Source: Annulohypoxylon bovei var. microspora (Eukaryota > Ascomycota > Sordariomycetes > Xylariales > Hypoxylaceae). From it: DNA of 64,000 nucleotides. The stretch lies in contig MU405242.1 in the NCBI GenBank assembly GCA_022836615.1, positions 124,001-188,000 of the forward strand. The letters are read 5' to 3'. Shown here one piece after another: positions 1-9,989 of the stretch. Position 1 is the stretch's first letter; each line of letters starts with the position of its first letter. Both the position numbers and the translations under genes were made by a program. Under the pieces are notes generated by a model, which saw only the letters and a list, made by a program, of their open reading frames with translations, did no database searches and had not been told where the DNA came from.

Positions 1-379
1 ATATCAAGAAGTGCTAGTCCACCTAGTTATATGAACTTAGAAACAACCTCCAACGTAGCCGTACCACACGTACGATAATGCGGACCTATATCATAGGCAA
101 AAATCAGGCAGTCGTACTCATTTCTAATCTAGGTAGCTCTGGTCTCAAAAAAAAAAAAAAAAGGCATACTCGTTCGTACCCGCTCTAAACCGTAAACCAG
201 AAATAACCCCTGTTACCAGTTCATGACAAAGTCTATACCGTTTACCGCGCCCGTCCATTCGTTCACGCTCTTTTTATGTTCGTGTTCGCATTCCGCTCCC
301 TTCTCCTATCCCGTCTCGTCTCTACCTATGTATGTAAAGAGATACCCAACCCAACCTAACCTAACCTAAACCCTCCTAG
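1..379. other. Intergenic, no gene seen
   Basis: No open frame with coding character. It holds a run of 16 A at 147-162, and an imperfect CCTAA-type tract at about 341-373 just past the stop codon of the PfkB gene. It is probably 3' flank and untranslated region of that gene. Confidence 0.6.
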
Positions 380-2039
380 CTATGTAGAAGTGCTAAAAGC
401 CAACCTCGTCTTGAAGTCCTCGAAGCGCTCGTGCACGCGGACTCCGTTCCACGTCTCGTTGCCCTCGTCGTCCTTGGCCAGGGCCGGGGTGCCGACCTGC
501 TCGATGGCCAGGCTGGCGGCGACGCTGCCCCAGGCGGCGGCCTCCTCGAGGCTCTTGCCGCGGGCCAGAGCGACGGCCAGGCCGCCGAGGAAGGTGTTGC
601 CGCCGCCGGTGGGGTCGACGACTTTCGCGGCGTCGGTGTGGTAGGCGGGGATCCAGCGCTCGACGCCGGGGTCGACCTCGATCTCCTCGCGCGCGATGGA
701 GCCCTCGGGGTCCTGCAGCAGCCCCGCGAACAGCGCCTCCATGTCGGTGTCGGGGCGCAGGCCGCCGTGCAGCAGGGAGGAGGCCTTCTTGGCGCGCCGG
801 GGCGGGTTGCCGCCGGCGGCGCTACTGCTCGCGCTGCGGTAGTCCTTGCGCTTGCGGCCGCCGTTGCGCGCGAGGTAGCACCCCTTCTCGCCGGCGCGCA
901 CGACGATGGCGAAGGACTGCAGCGGCATGGAGCCGAGCAGCTGCTCGCAGGCGCGCTCGACGGCCTTGGTGCTGATCTCGTTGGTGTCGGGGTCGAGCCC
1001 GGAGTCGCCCATGAACCCGGCCAGCTCCGAGTGGTTCGGGCTGATGATGTCGATGAGCGGCAGCACGTTGGTGCAGTTCAGCAGCTCGTCCGGCGTGCAC
1101 AGGTCCGGCACCGGCTCCCAGATGAAGATGGGCTTGGGCAGGTTGCCGCCGTCGGGGGCGGACAGCCCGCTCCGCCGCGCCTTGATCTCGGTCACGAGCT
1201 CGCGGCACCGCGCGGGCGAGCAGATCAGGTGGAAGGAGCGCGCCGTGAGCAGGGTCGAGGTCAGGTCCTCGGCCGTGAGACGCCTCTTCGGCGTCATGTA
1301 GCGGAAGGCGCGGTTCTGGTGCTCGTCGTAGCCGTTCCAGCCCCGCGTGGTGAGACGTTCGGGCGTGGGACGCATCAGTACCGAGGTCTCCCAGGTGGAG
1401 ATGAGGTCCTCAAGGGCCGCCGGGAAGTCGGAGCCCTTGTCGATGATCCACCCCACGGAGCTCGAGAGCGGCGGTGGGGAGAAGAGCCGCGCTCCCAGGG
1501 CTGAGTAAGCACCGGCGCCGCCCAGGATGTCCTTCACCGGGGGCGTCGGCGGGAGATATTCGATTTCATCTAGAGTATGTTAGTTTTCTGTTTATTTTAT
1601 TTTATTTTTATTTCGATATATCGTCATAACGCCGAAACCGGATGAGAAATCATGATGATAGTGGTGATGACGATAATATTAAGTATTGAATATCACGTGT
1701 ATGAGGCTTCCAGGTATGAATAAGACTAGACGGTAGGCTGCCGTCAAAGTTGCCCATTAATATACATATCCCACCTACTTAGTCTGGGCGCAGTCGATCA
1801 ATCTAACTATGTGATACTGGAGTTCATAAGGCTCTAGCCTTCGTGGTGAAAGGGCGGTAGGTGACAGGTGATGATAGATAGGGTCCAATGAGAAATGGGT
1901 ACTTGGAGAGAAAACGTCAAGGTTGAGGATGAAAATGAAAATGTATCTCACCGATAATAAACATTCCCAAGGTGACGAAATCTATCTCATGGGAAACATT
2001 GTCGTCGTCCTCGGTTTTGGGCACATGCTGGGCATCCAT
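380..2039 (-). CDS. MAK32: PfkB-family carbohydrate kinase, Mak32-like
   Basis: Two exons: 1952-2039 and 380-1569, joined in phase (G|AT) across a 382-nt intron, giving 425 residues. The ATG at 2039 begins M-D-A-Q-H; the first exon ends in the family's opening strand (F-V-T-L-G-M-F-I-I), and exon 2 continues D-E-I-E-Y-L-P-P. A glycine-rich segment (D-I-L-G-G-A-G-A-Y) follows near residue 42, and the C-terminal PfkB signature reads V-V-D-P-T-G-G-G-N-T-F-L-G-G. PfkB proteins are ribokinase-fold kinases that phosphorylate small substrates with ATP. Yeast Mak32 is a member of unknown substrate needed for killer dsRNA virus maintenance. The usual catalytic Asp of GAGD is Asn here (residue 354). 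Residues about 245-270 are a low-complexity Arg/Ser/Ala insert. The family is clear; the substrate is unknown. Confidence 0.88.
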
Positions 2040-2965
2040 GGTTTCATTTAGTTTCTTCCTTTTTCAAAAGCTTCAACTCTTTAAAGCTCTCCTGAATCGA
2101 CTGTCGAAGAGTCATGTCATGTCATGTATCGTACGGTTGGTGTATATGTTGGAGTGCATGAATGATTCCCCCCCTAGACCGCTGCTCTGCTGCTCTTGGG
2201 GTATTTTTATGCAACAGTGTCGTATGGTTGTAGTTGAGAAGCTGCAGGTCTGAGATGGCTTTCGGACCAGGGGTCGATTGTTTGCTGGTATTTAATAGGT
2301 AGAAATTATCGATCAGGCTGGGCTACTGCAATGCAGCCTCACTTCCAAAAGGTTCCAATAATTTTTTTCTTTTTTTCGAGGCAGAATCCCAAGGTCCATT
2401 AATATAGAGATTGGAATTTTGGTGGTTTATCAGTTGGCAAATGTTTAAACGATTCGTTAAGACGTTGGAGGTCTCATGCCTGTAATAAGGTTGGGACCAA
2501 TCAGAGTTAAGAATGCACGGACCGACTTACGCTAAATAGGATAAGCTAGGTTACCAAGTGTACCTACATATAGGTAGCTTATGTACAATAGCGGGTCTTG
2601 GGTACTTTTTGGTACTTGAAGCTTCCATTGTGATTTCTTGGCGGCTGTCTGAAGTTCGAATTTCCTACGTCGTACATCAATTTCTTAGCCTCGTCGTCTA
2701 AAACATCGTTGCCTCGTTGCCTCGTCACCTCGTTATCTCATAGTAGTTTTCCTCTGCACTAACTAATGCTTAGTTAAATAGGCATCAGCATTTACAAACA
2801 TATAAGTTACTATATCAATCATAAGACCAGTTCCGTGTGCTTCTGTCAATCTGAAAACGGAGCCTTTCTTTCTGCATTGGGTCTTGATTCGCTTTCCCCC
2901 TGATCGAAGCTTCGAATACCCGTCAAACCTGAACCTTCGAAAAGCCACAAGTTGCAACTGCCAAC
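2040..2965. promoter_or_regulatory. Shared upstream region of divergent PfkB and CAP genes
   Basis: About 0.93 kb separates two divergent start codons, so it must carry both promoters. It contains a T-rich stretch near 2358-2378 and a short near-repeat of CGTTGCCT-like units at about 2707-2740, some 230 bp before the CAP start. No clear TATA box was identified. Confidence 0.5.
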
Positions 2966-4863
2966 ATGGCGCAAAATAACATGCATAATTTAGTAACATT
3001 AATAAAGAGGTAGGGTGAACCTCACTCACAGTGCCCCCTTATTCTACCTAGGTGTATCTACGGATGTCGTCTCTATAGAATGAGTAACATTACTCAACGC
3101 TGCACCTATTACACCACTATACCTACCACTACACCTACTACCTAGCCCATATATGTCGACAAGACGTATACAGTATTCTAACTTTATAATATAGGCTAGA
3201 AGCTGCTACAACTCGCCTAGAGGACATTGCTACGTCGACAATAGAGCTGCCTCAAGGTGTTCCTGCCCTAACGGCCACCGTCGCAACGCCCTCCGGACCA
3301 TCTAGCGTTGCGAGCCCTATACCACACCACGCCTTGCCGCCCGCCCCTGCGTTGAAAGAGGTACCCGAGGAGCCTCTACCCGAGACTATCGAGGAGTTTG
3401 ACAACTTCATCAACCACTCGGTCGAGAAATATGTCGCGGATAGCAACAAGTTGGGCGGCTTGATCGCCGAACAGGCCTCCAAGGTGTTCGAGGGATTCAA
3501 ACAACAGCGCAATTTCCTATTGATATCTACAAAGGCCAAGAAGCCTGACATAACCGGGTCTGATATGGTCGTCTACCAGGAGCTCCTAAAACCTATCAAC
3601 GAGGCGCTTATGGCCGTGGGGAATATTAAGGAATCCAACCGCGGGTCCCCCGTCTTCTCCCAGCTCAGCGCTGTAGCTGAAGGTATTATGGTGCTGGCTT
3701 GGGTCACGGTAGACAACAGGCCGTTTAAGCATGTCGAGGAGTCCCTCGGGTCGGCACAATTCTTTGGAAACCGGGTATTGAAGGAGCACAAGGACAAGTA
3801 TGAATGATCGACTCTTGGCATTGTAGCAAATACTAACCCGAGGTACAGAGACGCCGACCAAACTGAATGGGTTCAGTCCTTCTACCAAGTTTTCAAAGAT
3901 CTTGCCGAGTATGTTAAGTTGTACTTCCCCAACGGCATTCCCTGGAACGCGAAAGGACAGCCCGCTTCTGAGGTCGCGAAGACACTTACGTCCGCCCCGC
4001 CCGCTGCTGCCGCCGCTCCTCCGCCTCCTCCTACCGCGGGTGGTCCGCCGCCTCCGCCCCCACCTCCGGGCCCGCCCCCGGTCTTCCAGATCAAGGAGCA
4101 AGCCGCACCCTCCTCTAAGTCGGACGGCATGGGCGCAGTTTTCAGCGAGCTGAACAAGGGCGAGAGTGTAACTCGGGGTCTGCGCAAAGTCGATAGGTCA
4201 GAAATGACGCACAAGAACCCGGCATTGAGGGCCGGGTCTACCGTCTCGGATTCGTCTAGGGGCAAGAGTCCCGCGCCCGGGAAGAAGCCGAAGCCCGAAA
4301 GCATGCGCGTTAAGAAGCCCCCAAAGAAGGAACTCGACGGCAATAAATGGATAATCGTAAGAAGCTCGCTGCCTGTACAGTGCATGATCATGAACGGTGG
4401 GGACTAATGATTGGGATAGGAAAACTTTGATAAACACGCCGAACCGATCGAGATTGAGGCCGAGATGTCGCACTCGGTCCTCATTAGCCGCTGCAACCAG
4501 ACAACCATCATCGTCAAGGGCAAGGCCAATGCCGTCACCATCGAGAATACCCAGCGCCTAAGCCTCGTCATCGACTCCCTCGTATCTACCGTCGACGTCG
4601 TCAAGTCCTCCAATTTCGCGCTACAGGTCTTAGGGACCCTGCCCACCATCCTGCTCGACCAGCTCGACGGTGCTCAGGTCTATCTTAGCAAGGAGAGCTC
4701 TTCTACCCGCATCTTCTCTAGCAAGTCCGCCAGCATCAACGTCAATATCCTCGCTGGCGACGACGAAGATTACAAGGAGATCCCCTTGCCCGGCCAGATC
4801 TGCTCGTATTTCGACGAGGCGAAGGGCGATATGGTTAACGAGATCGTCGACCATGCCGGTTAG
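2966..4863 (+). CDS. srv2: Adenylyl cyclase-associated protein (CAP/Srv2)
   Basis: Four exons: 2966-3009, 3195-3797, 3849-4356, 4420-4863; 532 residues. CAP/Srv2 recycles actin monomers with cofilin and, in yeasts, binds adenylyl cyclase in the Ras-cAMP pathway. Domains in order: the N-terminal cyclase-binding helix (M-H-N-L-V-T-L-I-K-R-L-E-A-A-T-T-R-L-E-D, split by intron 1), the helical folded domain (about residues 80-250), a polyproline run (about 275-295, likely profilin or SH3 binding), a basic WH2-like actin-binding stretch, and the C-terminal beta-helix CARP domain from about residue 375 with the S-C and D-D-E-D-Y-K-E-I-P-L-P-x-Q regions. The start was chosen because the short first exon encodes the conserved N-terminus. 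The last exon ends in H-A-G. Nothing looks broken. The gene converges on carnitine acetyltransferase. Confidence 0.95.
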
Positions 4864-5522
4864 GCTATATTTAGCCATGCTGTGCAGTCCGTGATGTGTT
4901 GGGCGAGGTCCGGGTAGAGTGTAAATAAATGGGGGCAGTGGTCGTCAACGTTGGATTAGATATAACACCAGATGCGACGGTGTGCGAGAGCTCAAACAAC
5001 AACATTCCGCCTAGAGGGCGAGCGAGTAAGTGTTATAAAGCCAGGATACCCGGGTGTTGCTCGGTTCCCCATGGTTTGCTGCATTGCCTACATACCTACC
5101 TTAGTCTAGGTACATAGCATAGCATTCGTACTATTCATCAAAGCATTTACAACTTTTATTTACCTAGGTACCTACCTATATCACTCATATCTTCAGGCCT
5201 GCATATATATAAATCGGGATCATACGTATGATTTGTCTCAGAAGTATAGTATTTACCCTCCTTTGTTGAAAGATACCTGGCTACCTAGCTGACAAAACTA
5301 TATATCCACCAACACCGGTCTCATGCTCTAGAAGAAATCTAGCAAAAGGTAACCCAAAACATCGAGGAAGGTGGCTTGCGCCGACGAGGACAAAGTCACG
5401 AGATGATATATAGCGGGGGGAGCAAGGAACATCTACTCTTTCGTCCCAAGATCCTACGAGCATGTCTAGAGCAAAGCACATATGAAACCCGTTTTATCCC
5501 GCCCCCCACGTCTTCCATTTCC
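4864..5522. other. Convergent intergenic, 3' flanks
   Basis: Lies between the stop codons of CAP (+) and carnitine acetyltransferase (-). It contains several TAGGTA/TACCTA words (about 5096-5176) and no credible gene. It presumably carries both 3' untranslated regions and polyadenylation sites. Confidence 0.6.
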
Positions 5523-7674
5523 TTACAGCTTCGCCTTCGGCGGGTCAATAGTGGGTAGGAGCAGGTCGCGGATATCGTTCGCGGCCTCGTTGAGGTAGTA
5601 GCTCATCTTCTGGCTACCGAGGCCCTTGGACACGATGTTGAAATTAATGCTAAAATGAGAAAAAAAGAAATTGTCAGCACGTGTTTCTTCTTCCACGGTA
5701 CCTAGACAATAAAGCTAGCCGGGAGGTTGGGTTGGGTTGGGGTAGCTTACCTATTCTCGTTGATCATATAGGCGATGCCGAAGCCGGCGTCGATGACCTG
5801 GCTCCAGCCGTAGCCGTTGAAGAACTCGGAGCTCAGCTGGCTGGTGGACAGGTGCCAGGAGCTGCTGTAGGCGAAGGCGGGGTCCTTGTAAATAGCGGGC
5901 AGATCCTGGCCGGGCTCCAGCAGCTTCTTGAGGCCGAAGAGGTGGCGGTCGACGCCCTTGCCGTCGGACGCCGCGCTGATGTACTCGATGTGGGCGGCGA
6001 CGGCCTTGCGGAACGCGTCGACCCTGTCCTTAGGATCGACCTCGGGGTCCGCCATCGCGTTGCAGAACGCGACGCTGTCGTCCGATACCGTGCGGCACGT
6101 CTCGGTGCGGCCCTGCTGGAAGCGGCGCGTCGCGGCCGACTCGTACGTGGGCCGGTTCTTGCCGTACATCTTGTGGTAAGCCAGCTGGATGACCAGCTGC
6201 ACGTACGCGTCGGGCGAGCACTTGAATTTCTTGATCAGACCCTTGCCGTAGGCCTGGTAGGCTTGGACGGAGAGCTCGTGCTGCCCGATCACCTCGTTAA
6301 AGTCCTTGATCGCGCGATCGATCTCTCCCTGCACCTCCTTGGTGACCTCGAAGTTGACCGGAACCGGGTCGGGGAGGTTGGATCGCACGGACGGGTCGCT
6401 GAAGTCGAGCTTGTTGCCGAAGATGGCGTCGTTGACGTAGTCGTTTAGTCTGTGCGTGGGTGTGCCGTCCATCATGCTATGCTCGCCCAGGAAACCAGAC
6501 GTGCCATTATCGTTTACAACGAACTGCAGGGGTTTGTCATACCAACGGTTCTGGCCATCACCGTGCCAATACTGGTGCGCACGCTCCTCAAGAGTTACAG
6601 GGGAGGCATCATCCAGGCATACGAGGAAAGAGGCAGACTCAATGGCTTCAAGGGCCGCCTTATTCTTAGGCGAGGCATCTAGCAGCGTCTGGCGCGCATC
6701 CGTCCAAATATCCCGGTTCTCAGAAGTGAGCGCACCTACGGCGGGCCCGCGCTCGGCGAGGTCATAGATGCGCGCAAATTGCGATTCGAGCTCGGTCGTG
6801 TTGAGCTGTTTCCCGTTGACTTCGTGGGCAACCTTGAAGAATCGGTTCTTTCGGATAACAATGATGTGCTTGTGCTCGTTGGGGTCAAACTTGACGGGGT
6901 AGTCCGCCGGCCTAGCCGGTACCCTGCTAGCATTGAACATCCACTTATAGCTGTCCATGCAGATGGGCAGTTTCTTCATGTACTCCGGCTCAAGCGAACC
7001 GCTGTCCACTTGCTTCTTGAACTCGAGCGCGGCGGTCGACAAAGCAGCGGCACGCTTGGCAGGGTTCCGCCGCCGCCTGTCGTCCCGATGAGAGTAGAAA
7101 TAACTAACATACGGGACAACGGGGTCTCGATAGCTCAGGTATGCCGCGTCGTTCCACCATTCCGCAAGCCAATTCTTGATTTCGGACTTTTCCCGCCGCG
7201 CGATCAGTTTCTCTTGGAGTTTTTGTCCGACGCCGCCGGGTTTTATGAAATCGTCGACGGCCTTTTTGCTTGCTGCTAACTCGGCAGGACTCAGCAGAGG
7301 ATGTAAAGATTTCAGGTAGCGGGAGGTAGTCTCTTCGAGAGTCGGGACTGGTAACCGAGGAAGCGATTCCTGGAACCGGAGCATCGCGCCCTTGGATTTA
7401 TCCTCGACATACCCTACAATTATTTGTTAATTATTCTGATTACAACGAAAGTCTGGACTCTAGTTCCTATTACTGACCAGTGGGAATGGAGCTATTGCTC
7501 CGTCTCGTTGCCGGCGCCATTAATATGCTCTACGGAATCAGCTGTCAGCTTTGCGCCACTACTCGGACAGCGGGATTCGGGATGAAAACGCACCTTTGGC
7601 GTCGCAGCTTTTCTTATTACGGGTATTCTAAGAGCGGTAGCCTGTGCCCGACTCTTTGCCAACGAACTTAACAT
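5523..7674 (-). CDS. acuJ/cat2: Carnitine O-acetyltransferase, mitochondrial and peroxisomal
   Basis: Exons: 7594-7674, 7478-7529, 5751-7413, 5523-5649; 640 residues from the ATG at 7674. It moves acetyl groups between CoA and carnitine so that peroxisomal or cytosolic acetyl-CoA can enter mitochondria. Exon 1 encodes a basic, Ser/Ala-rich leader without acidic residues (M-L-S-S-L-A-K-S-R-A-Q-A-T), typical of mitochondrial presequences. Intron 1 is 64 nt with a GCTGAC branch site. Exon 2 contains a second in-frame ATG at 7520 that would give a 610-residue form without the leader. The choline/carnitine acyltransferase domain follows, with catalytic His in F-L-G-E-H-S-M-M-D-G (residue about 356). 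The protein ends P-K-A-K-L, a PTS1 peroxisomal signal. This matches the known dual location of fungal Cat2/AcuJ. Confidence 0.94.
7520..7522 (-). promoter_or_regulatory. Internal start codon for putative peroxisomal isoform
   Basis: The ATG at 7520-7518 (minus strand), shown here by its neighbourhood, lies in exon 2 of the carnitine acetyltransferase gene. Translation from it reads M-A-P-A-T-R-R-S-N and continues into the enzyme. The unspliced upstream frame has an in-frame TAG at about 7532-7530, so a transcript retaining intron 1 or starting inside it could only use this ATG. Inferred role: a form lacking the mitochondrial leader and going to peroxisomes by its AKL end. Confidence 0.55.
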
Positions 7675-8160
7675 CCCAATTGTGTTGTCGGAAAGTCGTA
7701 TACTGAAGGAAAGGAAGAGAAATAGAAGGGAAAATGCAATAATCTATGAGCCGATAGCTATCTTCCTGGCAATCAAAGGAACCGCGGTATGATGCAGTTT
7801 GTATGGGACGTGTCCTTGTATTAAACAGTGGAACCTAGGCTATTTCTCTTACGGGACTCCGTTAATGGAGTCGCTATTGCCCGTTCTAATTAAGTGTGGG
7901 ATAGTGCTACCTAGGCACCTAGGCTAGCCGTTAGCCGCTGGCCCGTTTCCACGGCCGCTCCTTAACAATTGAGAGTCGGCAATATGTCCGGTACGACACA
8001 GTACGACACAAAGCTGCGCCTGCATTGAGGATCTGGTGGGTTGTTTCGGCTGGACCTCAGATCTCCGATGCCGAGGTAAATTACGGGTCCCACTTCGTCA
8101 GGGATGCAGTCCTTACCGCAGCAGCCGCAGCTGCGAGAATTTATATGTGGCTTGATTTGT
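7675..8160. promoter_or_regulatory. Upstream region of carnitine acetyltransferase
   Basis: About 0.5 kb between the gene start and the flanking repeat of the inverted-repeat element. It contains CCGAGG at 8071-8076 (CCTCGG in gene orientation), the core bound by FarA/FarB-type fatty-acid regulators in Aspergillus. No gene is seen. Confidence 0.45.
8071..8076 (-). promoter_or_regulatory. CCTCGG motif, possible fatty-acid regulator site
   Basis: CCTCGG on the gene strand, about 400 bp upstream of the carnitine acetyltransferase start. FarA/FarB (CTF1-type) regulators recognise this core at fatty-acid-use genes. A single 6-mer can occur by chance. Confidence 0.3.
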
Positions 8161-8166
8161 TAGTGT
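8161..8166 (+). repeat. Left copy of flanking direct repeat TAGTGT
   Basis: TAGTGT directly abuts the left inverted terminus; the same six bases follow the right terminus at 9622-9627. Read as a target-site duplication. Confidence 0.55.
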
Positions 8167-9265
8167 TATGGAGGCCTGTTCGTACAACTGTGCAACAAAA
8201 CGTTTTGAGTTTTGGAAAATGGAAGAGGCTATGCCTAATAAGGTAAGGGGTACATGGGTATGTACTTAAAAATTAAAAAAAGAATACTTGGATTAATCGT
8301 ACGGATAAATGAATAAAGATTTCTTATTTTAGGGCAAATGCTAATACATATACCCTTAGGTTTACACTCAAATAACTTCCCTTTCAACAGGTTTAACTTA
8401 AAAGTAAAATGATATTCTTATAGCTCTCAATTAGACAATTCTAAATATATAAATTTCAATAGGTTGCACGTTATATTTTATACGAAATGAGATGTTGTAT
8501 CGCTACTCTCAATGTTGTTGCTGCGACCGGTCGCACGTGACACCCCCGAAACGCTTCAAGATTGATACCTTACACGATCCTTTAGATATTTGAATCAATA
8601 CTGGTCCGATGATGATGCAACCTGAATTATTCAGCTTTCTTTTGAATTAGCTATCGACTGATCCAATTTATCGTATTTTACATTTAGTATTGGCAAAGTT
8701 ATTTAGGTGCGAATATAAAGCAATGTATGATTTAAGGTTATTTGTACGGGTGAAAAGGTATTCTCAGCTGGTCCGTGCTTATCGATAGGAATTTGAACCA
8801 ATCAAAAGCCGGCTCAGATGCCTGAGGGGGTAAAGCTTTAGTGGTCAAAACCTCCTATCGCAGTAATCCCGGATCTCCGGCGCTAAAGTTTTGTAAACCC
8901 CGTTATCTCCTAGAAAGCCGGTACGTCCACAACGATTGATTGGGTGCATCGTTTCAGGGGTGGGTCTAGTTTTCACCTTTTTACCAATCAAATCAATCGG
9001 TCTCAGCTTTTGAGGTGGCCCGTTCGCGAAAAGGTGGTTTTCGAGCTGGCTCTCGCGCATGGACCAGGTGGGTGGCAAGAATGATTACTTAAGGTGCTTA
9101 CTTAATTGATTCCTTTCAATTCAACACACGTAAAAAAGACCTTTAATCTAAGTGATTAAGCAACCTTTGAAAAGGTGGTTAAGGCGTTAAAGAAAGGGTT
9201 ACGGGTGGCCCAATGGGTAGTTAAACCAGTGTTTTTTTCGTCGGATAAGAAAAAAATAAAAATGG

Positions 9266-9330
9266 GTGATCGAGGAATCGAACCATAAACCTCCGGCTAA
9301 ACTCGGGATATTATACCATCCGAACAGGTG
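9266..9330 (-). other. tRNA-like relic with Pol III box motifs
   Basis: On the minus strand there is a B-box match GGTTCGATTCC (9284-9274) and an A-box-like TGGTATAATAT (9318-9308), separated as in a tRNA. A T-rich run follows on the same strand (about 9262-9248), which could end Pol III transcription. T-stem and acceptor pairing are poor, several mismatches being C-to-T or G-to-A type, so it does not fold into a working tRNA. It could be a tRNA pseudogene or the head of a SINE. Confidence 0.4.
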
Positions 9331-9340
9331 GTTTCGCGTT

Positions 9341-9461
9341 TATTTATATATATATATTTATACGTATATACATATATTTATACGTATATACATATATTTA
9401 TACGTATATATATATATTTATACGTATATACATATATTTATACGTATATACACATATTTAA
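9341..9461 (+). repeat. AT-rich minisatellite, 20-bp unit
   Basis: About six tandem copies of a unit close to TACGTATATACATATATTTA, with small variations (a TA-only copy near 9401-9420). It lies inside the inverted-repeat element next to the tRNA-like block. Confidence 0.85.
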
Positions 9462-9621
9462 TAACATCTTTTCGTTACGTAAATATCCATATGTTATATA
9501 AGTATTCTTTTTTTAAATATAAAGTAGATAAATTTCGCGCGGTTGGGGTACACCTTACCCTTTTAGGTAAAATTAAAAATTAAAAATTGAAAATGCACAG
9601 TTGTACGAACGGGCCTCCATA

Positions 9622-9627
9622 TAGTGT
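9622..9627 (+). repeat. Right copy of flanking direct repeat TAGTGT
   Basis: Six-base match to 8161-8166 immediately outside the right inverted terminus. Confidence 0.55.
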
Positions 9628-9734
9628 CTTGTGACCAAAGCCACATCTCAAGCTTTTGTTTTCCTTTTTCACATGTTATTAGAGCTTGCTGGGTCCCGCA
9701 TTCTCATTACATCATTGATACCGCGTCACGACGC

Positions 9735-9989
9735 ATGACTTCGAAAACTTCTAGAAGAATGCGACCCCAGGAACTCGGTCTACAGGAGATATCATATGAA
9801 GATCGTGGAATCTTCAGCTTCGATTGTTATCAATCAATACCTACTATTAACTTGACAATCTATACGAAGAGCCGACCTCATATCGTAGAGATCTATGTCC
9901 TCGAGCATGATGTAGCCTTAGGAAGAAAAGGTTGCAAGATATCGCTTGAAGAAGTTCACCAATTAGAATTTTGGAGTATCGCGCTTTAG
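9735..9989 (+). CDS. Small unrecognised open frame
   Basis: 84 codons from the ATG at 9735 (M-T-S-K-T-S-R-R-M-R-P-Q-E-L-G), just outside the right end of the inverted-repeat element. The frame is also open upstream without ATG. Residues are balanced, with a hydrophobic patch near I-V-E-I-Y-V-L-E-H-D-V-A-L-G, but no domain is recognised. It may be a relic of a larger gene or chance. Confidence 0.15.
   Translation: MTSKTSRRMRPQELGLQEISYEDRGIFSFDCYQSIPTINLTIYTKSRPHIVEIYVLEHDVALGRKGCKISLEEVHQLEFWSIAL

Larger units (their letters stand above)
8167..9621. mobile_element. DNA element with 28-bp terminal inverted repeats
   Basis: The left end 8167-8194 (begins TATGGAGGCCTGTTCG) and the right end 9594-9621, read on the minus strand (TATGGAGGCCCGTTCG), match at 27 of 28 positions, the one difference being T against C. 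Outside both ends sits TAGTGT (8161-8166 and 9622-9627), a possible 6-bp target duplication; alternatively the terminal TA is the duplicated target, as in Tc1/mariner elements. The interior is strongly AT-rich (especially 8240-8520) and has no open frame above about 80 codons, so it would be non-autonomous or decayed. It holds a tRNA-like block (9266-9330) and a minisatellite. The family cannot be assigned from ends alone. Confidence 0.75.

Noticed and set aside
431..1504. 357-codon open frame on the plus strand opposite the PfkB gene
   Set aside because: Shadow of a GC-rich coding strand; Ala/Gly/Val/Arg/Leu-only composition and no family features, while the minus strand encodes a clear PfkB kinase.
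5681..6448. 255-codon plus-strand frame opposite carnitine acetyltransferase
   Set aside because: Mirror of a high-GC third-position gene; low-complexity composition and no recognised domain.
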